A DNA stretch of 36,543 nucleotides from Candidatus Poribacteria bacterium (GTDB lineage: Bacteria > Poribacteria > DTPJ01 > WJIO01). Location of the stretch: assembly GCA_014730235.1 (NCBI GenBank), contig WJIO01000304.1, forward strand, positions 1-36,543. Reading direction: 5' to 3'. Positions 25,646 through 32,749 of the stretch are shown one piece after another; position 1 is the stretch's first letter, and every line of letters begins with the position of its first letter. The notes beneath the pieces were generated by a model that did no database searches, was not told the DNA's origin, and was given only the letters and a program-made list of their open reading frames with translations. The position numbers were made by a program, and so were the translations under genes.

Positions 25646-26575
25646 ATGAGTAGCAAAGTAGCATTGATAAAAGGAGATAATCGTCGCGAAAATATCCTCA
25701 AAGCGCTTCATCTTATTCATTCTCAAATAGAACCTAAAATATCCGGCAAGGATGTAATAGTAAAACCCAATTGCCTTCAGGCCGGTGTTCCTTTATCATG
25801 TACTCATGTTGATGCGCTCAGAGGAGTTATGGAATATATATCGGATATTCCTCATGAATCCGTTGTTCTGGCCGAATGTTGCAAAGATTCTGAACAATTT
25901 GAATCATATAAAAAACTCGCATATGATTCCCTGGTTAATGAATACAAAATCTTTCTAACAGAATTACAATCTGATGATTACTGGGCTGAAATGAAACTTT
26001 TAAGTAAATATGGTCCAGAAGTTAATGTAAGAGTTTCCAGGATGATGGTTAATTCTGAATGCAGAATTTCCGTTGCAGTAGCCAAAACTCATGATACTGT
26101 AATAATGACGGGATCATGGAAAAATATGATGGGTTCCCTTGCCCTGGAAGATAAGGTAAAAATGCACGGCTGCAACAGCCATAGTGAGCGCGTTCTAACT
26201 TCTGAAATAGCTATTCTGCCTCAAAATCTTGTACGTCTGGCAAAAATAGTTCCTCCTCATATAGCTGTTATTGACGGTTACATAGGGATGGAAGGAAATG
26301 GTCCCGTATCAGGAAATGAAAAGTCTTTGGGTATAGCTATTGCCAGTATAGATTTTGTCGCTGCCGATGCAGTCTGCGCAAAAGCTATGGGTTTTGAGCC
26401 TATGGATATAAGCTATCTGAATTATGGACATCAGGTAGATCTTGGTATTGCAGATTTGAGGGATATAGAAATACTTGGGGATTCCCTGGATGATGTAATC
26501 AAAGATTTTACACCACATAAGAGTTATTCAACTCTTAAAGAATGGCGTAAATTAGCTCCTGCTATACCGGGTTAA
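25646..26575 (+). CDS. DUF362 family protein
   Basis: 309 residues. The start, KVALIKGDNRRENILKALHL followed by KDVIVKPNCLQ and TPH-like CTHVDALRGVMEYI, is the DUF362 signature. Later segments ISVAVAKTHDTVIMTGSWKNMMGSL and FVAADAVCAKAMGFEP are also family-typical. Many DUF362 proteins carry a C-terminal ferredoxin; this one has no CxxCxxC motif. The upstream aldo/keto reductase has two such sets, so the two may work as a complex. Ribosome site AGGT, 12-base gap from the reductase. Cytoplasmic. Function is not established. A 28-bp perfect palindrome follows the stop. Confidence 0.83.
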   Translation: MSSKVALIKGDNRRENILKALHLIHSQIEPKISGKDVIVKPNCLQAGVPLSCTHVDALRGVMEYISDIPHESVVLAECCKDSEQFESYKKLAYDSLVNEYKIFLTELQSDDYWAEMKLLSKYGPEVNVRVSRMMVNSECRISVAVAKTHDTVIMTGSWKNMMGSLALEDKVKMHGCNSHSERVLTSEIAILPQNLVRLAKIVPPHIAVIDGYIGMEGNGPVSGNEKSLGIAIASIDFVAADAVCAKAMGFEPMDISYLNYGHQVDLGIADLRDIEILGDSLDDVIKDFTPHKSYSTLKEWRKLAPAIPG

Positions 26576-26596
26576 TTATTATTGTAATAATTACTT

Positions 26597-26624
26597 GTAG
26601 AGCCACAGCATGCTGTGGCTCTAC
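26597..26624. terminator. Perfect 28-bp palindrome between convergent genes
   Basis: GTAGAGCCACAGCA and its exact complement abut with no designed loop, 21 bases after the DUF362 stop and 5 bases beyond the DUF1854 stop on the other strand. It should act as a two-way terminator, though T runs are short (TAATTT on one side, TAATTA on the other). It may also belong to a dispersed palindrome family. Confidence 0.7.
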
Positions 26625-26629
26625 TAATT

Positions 26630-27148
26630 TTATATCTCGCTATCCAGAAGGGTTATACTTTTGGGATCCAGTTTAGTATAGTCCTTTATTTCGTAACGAT
26701 TTCCATCCGCATCCCTTATAACTACTCGTTTACCTTGCATTTTGCGTATATCTTCTTTATATCTTGTCTCAAAGGTTCTTGGGCCTTTTTCTGTTTCTAC
26801 ATCAAATTTCATGATCCCGTGATTTTCTTTCATGTTGTTTATCTTTGTTATCCTGGGCATGAAATACTCTCGTTTAAGCTCTTCTCTGAGAATTTTTTTT
26901 GATTTTGAGTCTAACTTTCCAACATCCTCGATTATACCAATTTCTTTATCCTTCTTGCCATCTTTAATCTCTGACAAAGACACATATTCATCAGGGTTTG
27001 TAAGTGGAAATCCCATGGTTGGCCGAATTTCCATGGTTTTACCTTCATCTTTTATAGTGAGGATAAGCCTGTTGAATTCGTCCTTGTGTATATGTAGCTT
27101 TTTAGGATCTAACATGTTTAATTCGTTCTTTATATCGTAAGCCTGCAT
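26630..27148 (-). CDS. DUF1854 family protein
   Basis: 172 residues from the ATG at 27148, which follows GGAGGTAGTA; an in-frame TTG inside the ribosome site is rejected. The protein is soluble and mixed alpha/beta. Visible family segments: MGFPLTNPDEYVSLSEIKDG, IGIIEDVGKLD, EELKREYFMPRITKI and a basic RDADGNRYEIKDYT end, all typical of DUF1854. Function is unknown. From memory, NCBI names relatives 'cyanophycin metabolism-associated DUF1854 protein', found with a matching ABC transporter; the same pairing is seen here, but no cyanophycin gene is in the window. It follows the ABC gene after 19 bases (to the ATG), so they are coexpressed. Confidence 0.8.
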   Translation of the reverse strand: MQAYDIKNELNMLDPKKLHIHKDEFNRLILTIKDEGKTMEIRPTMGFPLTNPDEYVSLSEIKDGKKDKEIGIIEDVGKLDSKSKKILREELKREYFMPRITKINNMKENHGIMKFDVETEKGPRTFETRYKEDIRKMQGKRVVIRDADGNRYEIKDYTKLDPKSITLLDSEI

Positions 27149-27167
27149 TACTACCTCCAAAAGAAAG

Positions 27168-29465
27168 CTATACTACTTTAATACTGGAAAGTTCTGACTG
27201 CATATCAACAAGGCGTTTATAAAGACCGTTATTCTTTATCAACTCATCGTGAGTTCCCATTTCTGAAATAACGCCTTTTTCCAATATTATTAGCTTGTCA
27301 GCCTTTCTCAGGGTTGAAAGTCTATGAGCTATGGCAAAAGTTGTACGACCCTCTACCAATCTTTCGATGGCTGCCTGTATCTGGGATTCTGTCTCTGTAT
27401 CGACTGACGAAGTAGCTTCGTCCAGGATCAGTATTCTTGGGTCTTTCAGTATTGCCCTTGCAATAGATATACGCTGTTTTTCACCACCGGAAAGTCCAAC
27501 GCCTCTCTCCCCTACCATTGTATCATAACCATCGGGGAAATTCATTATAAAGTCATGGGCATTGGCAGTTTTGGCGGCAGCCACAACACTTGCTCTGGTT
27601 GCATCGGGTTTACCATAGGCTATATTTTCCGCAATTGAGCCATGAAACAAAAATGGTTCCTGTAACACAACGCCAATCTGGCTTCTGAGGGACTTCATGG
27701 TTACCTCTTTAATATTATGGCCATCAACGTATATAGCACCCTCTGATACATCGTAGAACCTTCCAAGAAGATTTATCAGGGTACTTTTACCCGCACCGCT
27801 GGGGCCTGAGAGACCAATCATCTCACCGGCTTTGACCTCAAAGCTTATACCATCAATAGCATTCTTTTCATCGTCATAGCTAAAGACCACATCTTCAAAC
27901 TTAATGTCACCTTTTATGGCAGGTAATTCAACAGCATCTTCTTTATCATCTACATCAGGTTGAGCATCCAGAATTTCAAAAACTCTTTCCGCCGATGAAG
28001 CAGCCCGTTGCAGTGAGTGATTCAATCGGGTGAGTCCGTGTATAGGGCCGTAGAATTGCCACATATATCCCACAAAAAGCATAAGTTCTCCCAGTGTCAT
28101 TTCACCACCAATTATATCACGACCACCAAACCATCTGATGATAATTCCTCCGGCAAAAGTGGCAAGACCCATAAGTGGAAAATATATGGTACTGATCTTA
28201 GCGGCTCTCATGCTGTGGGTAAAAAACTCTTCGTTTTGTATGTTAAATCTGGTAATTTCCCTATCCTCAGCAGCGAATGCTTTAACAACTCTTACACCGG
28301 GGATAGTGTCAGCCAACACTGCCGATATACCGGCCATCCTGCGCCATACTTTGTGGTATACCATGTGCATTTTTTTACCAAAGATTATAGAGCCAACGAT
28401 CATTGTCGGTATAGGAACGAGAGATAAAGTTGCTAATCGCCAGTTAGTTATAAATAATACGGTACACATACCAACCAGCTTAAGTATATTCATTGCAAAG
28501 TCTTGAATACCATGAACAATAAATTCCTGAAGTCTTCCCGTATCATTGGAAATACGAGACATAAGCCTTCCGGTTTCCTTTTTATTGTAAAAAGACAAAG
28601 AAAGACGTTGCAGGTATTGATAGGCTGAAGTTCTAAGGTCATAAATAACCTTATTTCCCAGCCACTGCATCATGTAAGTTCTACCAGCACCCAGAAGCGT
28701 ATTTGTTATGTGTATCCCTATTATTGCCAGGACAAAAACGTTTAATAAAAATAAACGCCGATCAGTTGTAGTTTCTACCACAGGAGCAAAAACTCTGTCA
28801 GTAAGGTATTTCGTTAAATACGTTGGTACAAGTCCCAGAGCGGTTGTTACTAGAGTTAAAAGAAAGGCAATGATAGCGATCTGCCAATAAGGTTTCAGAT
28901 AACTGAAAAGCCTTCCTAATAGAGCACCTTTGTCCAAACAATTAGGACATGTGCCTGTCCAATGAGGTATAATGGCACCGCATTTCTCACAGCGATGGTC
29001 TTTCTTGCTACTGGGGCCTTGTTCGCCTGTGCTTTTTTGAGATTCTGATTTATGACCGTTTTTCTCTCTTATCTTATCTATGACCTTTGGTATTTCACCA
29101 ATTTCATTTTGATGAAAAGCGGTCTTTGAGAATCTAAGGAATTCAACGGCCTTGTCTTTGGTCGTAATCTCAAGTACACCATTTCCTATATAGTTCTTAA
29201 GTTTTACATCATCAATATCAACCAATAAAAGTTCTTTTACTACCTCAGCTTTTACTGAATGGTCACCATTAAACACCATAATGCGTTTATCAGTAGCTAA
29301 AAACCAGTTTTCCTTAAAATCACCTTCCAGACTCATATCGCTGGAAACAGCCATATGAATTTCTTCTTTGTCTTTTGTTATTTTGTTAAATTCTTCCTCA
29401 ACAACCTTAGGCAGTTCTCCTTTAGGTCCAATGGGGAGCGGTTCTTCTGGAATAGAAGCACTCAT
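27168..29465 (-). CDS. ABC exporter with N-terminal PH-like domain and zinc ribbon
   Basis: 765 residues, much longer than the ~580 of a standard half-exporter. Residues 20-135 look like a bacterial PH-like domain (FLATDKRIMVF). A linker rich in Ser, Lys and Glu leads to a zinc ribbon with C159-x2-C162-x10-C173-x2-C176. The ABC1 transmembrane domain is about 190-480 (six helices). The ATPase has Walker A GPSGAGKS (554-561), Q-loop Q602, signature LSGGEKQ (658-664), Walker B ILILDE (678-683) and H-loop H714, so it is active-looking. It likely works as a homodimer that exports a lipid, peptide or polymer. The substrate is unknown. It pairs with the DUF1854 gene downstream. The ribosome site is AAGGAGA. 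Confidence 0.88.
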   Translation of the reverse strand: MSASIPEEPLPIGPKGELPKVVEEEFNKITKDKEEIHMAVSSDMSLEGDFKENWFLATDKRIMVFNGDHSVKAEVVKELLLVDIDDVKLKNYIGNGVLEITTKDKAVEFLRFSKTAFHQNEIGEIPKVIDKIREKNGHKSESQKSTGEQGPSSKKDHRCEKCGAIIPHWTGTCPNCLDKGALLGRLFSYLKPYWQIAIIAFLLTLVTTALGLVPTYLTKYLTDRVFAPVVETTTDRRLFLLNVFVLAIIGIHITNTLLGAGRTYMMQWLGNKVIYDLRTSAYQYLQRLSLSFYNKKETGRLMSRISNDTGRLQEFIVHGIQDFAMNILKLVGMCTVLFITNWRLATLSLVPIPTMIVGSIIFGKKMHMVYHKVWRRMAGISAVLADTIPGVRVVKAFAAEDREITRFNIQNEEFFTHSMRAAKISTIYFPLMGLATFAGGIIIRWFGGRDIIGGEMTLGELMLFVGYMWQFYGPIHGLTRLNHSLQRAASSAERVFEILDAQPDVDDKEDAVELPAIKGDIKFEDVVFSYDDEKNAIDGISFEVKAGEMIGLSGPSGAGKSTLINLLGRFYDVSEGAIYVDGHNIKEVTMKSLRSQIGVVLQEPFLFHGSIAENIAYGKPDATRASVVAAAKTANAHDFIMNFPDGYDTMVGERGVGLSGGEKQRISIARAILKDPRILILDEATSSVDTETESQIQAAIERLVEGRTTFAIAHRLSTLRKADKLIILEKGVISEMGTHDELIKNNGLYKRLVDMQSELSSIKVV

Positions 29466-29546
29466 AAGATTTCTCCTTAAAGCCTGTTAAAATTAGCATT
29501 TACCCTTTTTAAGGAACCTTGAAAATAAGTTTTGAAATTTGCCTAA

Positions 29547-29575
29547 CAAAAAAGCAGAGGTTTCAGTACCTCTGC
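29547..29575 (-). terminator. Intrinsic terminator or attenuator upstream of the ABC gene
   Basis: On the minus strand GCAGAGGT, a 6-nt loop, ACCTCTGC and then TTTTTTG. It lies between a near-consensus promoter (29675-29703) and the ABC start codon (29465), and after the end of the fusion gene at 29916. Confidence 0.8.
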
Positions 29576-29668
29576 GTAAGCTGGTGGAATATTCTTTTAT
29601 TATGGTTCAGTATATTTACTGAGTTTACATAATTTATTTAAACTAAATACATAATATATACATTTTTG
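29547..29668 (-). ncRNA. Candidate small RNA or attenuated leader
   Basis: A strong promoter and an intrinsic terminator on the same strand bound about 122 nt with no plausible coding frame (only a six-codon ATG frame at 29643-29663 that is almost leaderless). Besides the terminator hairpin there is a 6-bp stem TCAGTA/TACTGA at 29607-29622. It could be a free small RNA, or a leader that stops early so as to control the ABC-DUF1854 operon. The 450-bp stretch 29466-29915 otherwise holds only repeat copy 5. Not similar to any RNA family I recognise. Confidence 0.45.
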
Positions 29669-29674
29669 GTATTT

Positions 29675-29703
29675 AGTATATATATGCAAGTTGCCTTTGT
29701 CAA
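29675..29703 (-). promoter_or_regulatory. Strong promoter upstream of the ABC gene
   Basis: On the minus strand TTGACA (29703-29698), exactly 17 bases, then TATACT (29680-29675). It is as good as any promoter in the window. Start is expected near 29668, about 200 bases before the ABC start codon and upstream of the hairpin at 29547-29575. Confidence 0.72.
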
Positions 29704-29802
29704 GTTAAAATAGGGTAAAAAATTAAATACATTTGTTAGACTTGTTTTAATAACAATGGTTGAATTTTTTTAAATGTATTTTCATATTTTTTAGATAAAG
29801 TA

Positions 29803-29907
29803 AGTTTGGTTATAATTGAAAAATCCCTCAACTCGTCATTCCCGCCTTCCCAGGAATGACAGCATGAAAAAGTATCTTATCTTTACCACACTAAATCCGG
29901 AAGAACC
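29803..29907. repeat. MITE-like dispersed repeat, copy 5
   Basis: About 105 bp. The left end is cut short (GTTTGGTTATAATTGAA), then comes a TCATTCCCGCCTTCCCAGGAATGA hairpin in two halves, and the right end CACACTAAATCCGGAAGAACC. It sits eight bases from the stop codon of the fusion gene on the minus strand. Confidence 0.72.
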
Positions 29908-29915
29908 ATAAATTT

Positions 29916-32273
29916 CTATACATAACGAATTTTGATCCCCTGTTTGCTGTCCAGCTCTCCTTCTTCTTTCAGGTTTATCAAAAGGTTATCAGCAGAAAAA
30001 CCAGATTTGATAAGGTCAACTCTGGTTAAGAAATCAAGGATCAAATCCCTGTAATGGTCACGCCTATTTTCATTTATTTCAACCCCGTTTCTCAGTTCTA
30101 TATCAATAGAAAGCACCGGATTGCTTTCGGAATCTTCCTCTGGTTCAAGGAAAAAACGCCCGGTAATCTCAGAAGCCACTTTAGAATCTTCGAAGAGTGA
30201 TTCCTTAATAACTTCAGGATGCAGGCATGATCCCTCTAACCATACCTCCCCGGTTGTCCTTCTGAAAACATAAAGAAATGGAAGCGGTAGATCAATACTA
30301 TCATCCATGCCAAAGTCTCTCAGGCTTTTTTGCATATCCCTGTAGGTGATTTTACCTCCCATATCATGAAGGTTATATTTTATCAAAGGGGCTATTCTGC
30401 CCGGGGAAATAGTACTGAATTCCAATTCCTGATTCTTATTTGATGTTATGTAATATCTACCGGGATTATATTGGAATAGCATAGGAATACTTTCTGAATT
30501 ATCCCCGAACAATTTGACGGTCAGATCCCTGTTTTGATTTGCTGCCCGTCTTATTCTTATGCTGTCAGGTGTTTCCATAAATCCAATAGCACCTATATCC
30601 GATGCACCGAAGGTTGATATAACAAAGTTGTCCATATCAGTTCTGTTTTCAGCATCAAGACATTGATTTATATAATCCCGCCAACCTTCAGAAAAACCTT
30701 CCCCGCTGTTTAGAAAAACAAACCTAACACCCTTGTCTTTCCAATAATCCGGGTCTTTCTCCATAGCTCTGTCAACCAGTTTCTTTATAAATGGAGGATA
30801 AGCTGTAATCAAAATCTGGTCATAATCTTTTTTGTGCCGATCTATTATATCCAGTATTACATAGTCCACAGGTCCGGGGGTAAAAAGTGTGATATAATCC
30901 TTTACCAGGCGACTGACACTTATGCCACTTACCCAGCCACCTGTTGCATAAGCATTTATCAAAAGGTTTTTATGTTTTGTTATATCAAAAAAATATTCAG
31001 TAAAGAAGGCAAAGTTTTTACGCCCTTCTTCCTCTTCCTCAATACCGATGGGCCATGTAGAAGCAGGTCCTGTAAAGCCTGAACTTGTGGTAAATATAGC
31101 CGCATTATCCGTTCTACCATCCAGACAAAGCTCTGAAGGTGATTGGATTGTATTTATGTAGTTCTTTTTATCCATGGCTGGAACTATATTTAGAATTTCT
31201 TCCACGCTGTCAATCTCGCTTGCATCAATACCTTTACTTTCCAGGAACTTCTTATAATGTGGAACACGTTCTGCTGCATTATGGAACGTTTGCAAAAGCC
31301 TGTTTCGGGAAAATTGTTCAGGAAGATCAGGACCTATCTTTTTAATGTCTTCGATCCACTGGCTGATTGTCCTGGATTCAACATCTTCTTTTTTGAGACT
31401 TACGGAATCTTTTTCCGGTTTTTCTGCTTGATCTGCCATAAGATGTTCCATAATATCTCTGGCATATCTCAATCTTGCATCACGTATAGTTAGTGGAGCT
31501 TTATTCTCATTGGGTATTTCAAGGTTAAATAATCCCTGATAGTTTATATCTCTCAAGGCAGAAATAACACTTTTCCAGTCAATATTGCCGCCAAAAGGCA
31601 TACGATGTTGATCGCTTGAACCATCGTTGTCGGACATATGGGTTGCAAATAACATGCCTTCACATTCATTTATGGCCTGGGTCATATCCAATCCGGTTAC
31701 GTTTGCATGACTGCTGTCAAAACAAATACCCAGAGATTCAGAACCTACAGCGTCAATAATTTCCCGAATATCGGAAATTCTTGCTCCTATTCTCCACTTC
31801 TCCTGTCCTATACGTTCCTGCATGTTTTCAATACAGAATCTTACGCCTAATTTATCGGCTGTTTCTGCCAACCTGCAAAAGGCCTCTATATTAGTAGTCT
31901 TTATTTTATCCTTTTCCCGGTCGTTTTCTGCGCGCTGTTTACCACCGGGATGGATAACAAGATTGGGAATATCGAGCAAATTTGCATATTCTGCCCATTT
32001 AAGAGCTATTTGCATATCTTCTTCGCATTTGTCTGGATCGTCTTGAGCTATATCCAACTCTAAGGGTGTATGAATCTGCCATATTTTTACATCTACTTTT
32101 TCACACAAATCTTTCAGCTTAATTAAACGTTCTTTCCAATCACCTTCCTGAGTCGCCATCTTTCCATGTTCAGCAGACATTTCCAAATGCTTCCAACCAA
32201 GTTCAGCAAAACGAAGAATAGAATTTTCTGGCGACAAGTCAACATAAAAACTACTCCATACACCTGACTCCAT
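29916..32273 (-). CDS. Fusion: sugar-isomerase-like TIM barrel plus PaaK-like adenylate-forming domain
   Basis: 785 residues in one uninterrupted frame. Residues 1-280 are an AP-endonuclease-2 / xylose-isomerase-like TIM barrel with plausible metal ligands E149 (FCIEN), D186 and H189 (FDSSHA), H212 (THMSDND) and E252 (LEIPNE). Residues about 300-785 resemble phenylacetate-CoA ligase / LuxE-type enzymes: AERVPHYKKFLESKGID, the ATP loop TTSSGFTGPAS (395-405), STFGASDIGAIGF and TGEVWLEGS. The linker (281-310) is charged. No signal peptide. The first part should isomerise or epimerise a sugar-like substrate; the second should activate a carboxylate as an acyl adenylate. The ribosome site GGAGAA is six bases before the ATG. 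Its neighbours do not reveal the substrate. Confidence 0.8.
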   Translation of the reverse strand: MESGVWSSFYVDLSPENSILRFAELGWKHLEMSAEHGKMATQEGDWKERLIKLKDLCEKVDVKIWQIHTPLELDIAQDDPDKCEEDMQIALKWAEYANLLDIPNLVIHPGGKQRAENDREKDKIKTTNIEAFCRLAETADKLGVRFCIENMQERIGQEKWRIGARISDIREIIDAVGSESLGICFDSSHANVTGLDMTQAINECEGMLFATHMSDNDGSSDQHRMPFGGNIDWKSVISALRDINYQGLFNLEIPNENKAPLTIRDARLRYARDIMEHLMADQAEKPEKDSVSLKKEDVESRTISQWIEDIKKIGPDLPEQFSRNRLLQTFHNAAERVPHYKKFLESKGIDASEIDSVEEILNIVPAMDKKNYINTIQSPSELCLDGRTDNAAIFTTSSGFTGPASTWPIGIEEEEEGRKNFAFFTEYFFDITKHKNLLINAYATGGWVSGISVSRLVKDYITLFTPGPVDYVILDIIDRHKKDYDQILITAYPPFIKKLVDRAMEKDPDYWKDKGVRFVFLNSGEGFSEGWRDYINQCLDAENRTDMDNFVISTFGASDIGAIGFMETPDSIRIRRAANQNRDLTVKLFGDNSESIPMLFQYNPGRYYITSNKNQELEFSTISPGRIAPLIKYNLHDMGGKITYRDMQKSLRDFGMDDSIDLPLPFLYVFRRTTGEVWLEGSCLHPEVIKESLFEDSKVASEITGRFFLEPEEDSESNPVLSIDIELRNGVEINENRRDHYRDLILDFLTRVDLIKSGFSADNLLINLKEEGELDSKQGIKIRYV

Positions 32274-32377
32274 TATTATTCTCCTTCCCTGAAAAGAAAT
32301 TTCAAAATAGAAATCAAACTATAAGGTAAACACATAGGATGTATAATAAATTCCAAATAAGGTTTTTTGATTCTTTA

Positions 32378-32391
32378 CTTTACTAGTAAAG
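32378..32391. promoter_or_regulatory. Palindrome upstream of the fusion gene (possible operator)
   Basis: CTTTACTAGTAAAG is a perfect 14-bp palindrome about 105 bases upstream of the fusion gene start. An A/T-rich stretch with a possible -10 (TATAAC on the minus strand) lies beside it. The 476-bp stretch 32274-32749 holds no gene: it carries this site, repeat copy 6 and a hairpin at 32638. Confidence 0.35.
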
Positions 32392-32503
32392 GGTTAAAAG
32401 TTATACTATAATCAAGTCTCCAAAAAATAATTATACTGATATTTCTAAAATTAACTAAAACCAGATGTTGCAGTGCTTATGGCAAATAAAAATGCTACCA
32501 GGC

Positions 32504-32622
32504 TGTCATTCTTGCGAAAGCAGGAATCCAGTTCTTCATAATGTGTTTTCAGGATTCCTGCTTTCGCAAGAATGACATGCTGAGGAAATTTTCAATTATA
32601 ACCACACTAAACCCGGAAGAAC
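32504..32622. repeat. MITE-like dispersed repeat, copy 6, with a perfect 26-bp stem
   Basis: TGTCATTCTTGCGAAAGCAG and six more bases (32504-32529) pair perfectly with 32552-32577 around a 22-nt loop. The conserved right flank follows (TTTTCAATTATAACCACACT to CCGGAAGAACC). The left flank is missing. Confidence 0.78.
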
Positions 32623-32637
32623 CGCTTTTCCTTTTTG

Positions 32638-32662
32638 CTCAAGCTTTTTCCAAAAGCTTGAG
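32638..32662. repeat. CTCAAGCTTTT hairpin
   Basis: CTCAAGCTTTT and AAAAGCTTGAG form a perfect 11-bp stem around TCC, followed by GCGAAGCTCCTAC. The arms share AAGCTTTT with the hairpin core of repeat copy 2. It may be a remnant of another REP-like family. No T run follows. Confidence 0.5.
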
Positions 32663-32749
32663 GCGAAGCTCCTACTGAACCTTTAATAGTAATACACAAT
32701 AATTTTTGGAAAATGGTATTACTCATAAATCTTACAGAATCTCAAAATT

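Noticed and set aside
26832-27140. Plus-strand frames opposite the DUF1854 gene
   Set aside because: They are antisense shadows of a gene with clear family motifs and ribosome site on the minus strand.
26630-29465. Cyanophycin metabolism assignment for the DUF1854/ABC pair
   Set aside because: No cyanophycin synthetase, cyanophycinase or related gene is in the window, so only the family link is kept.
29643-29663. Six-codon frame at the start of the candidate small RNA as a leader peptide
   Set aside because: It starts about five bases after the predicted transcript start, has no ribosome site and no run of regulatory codons.
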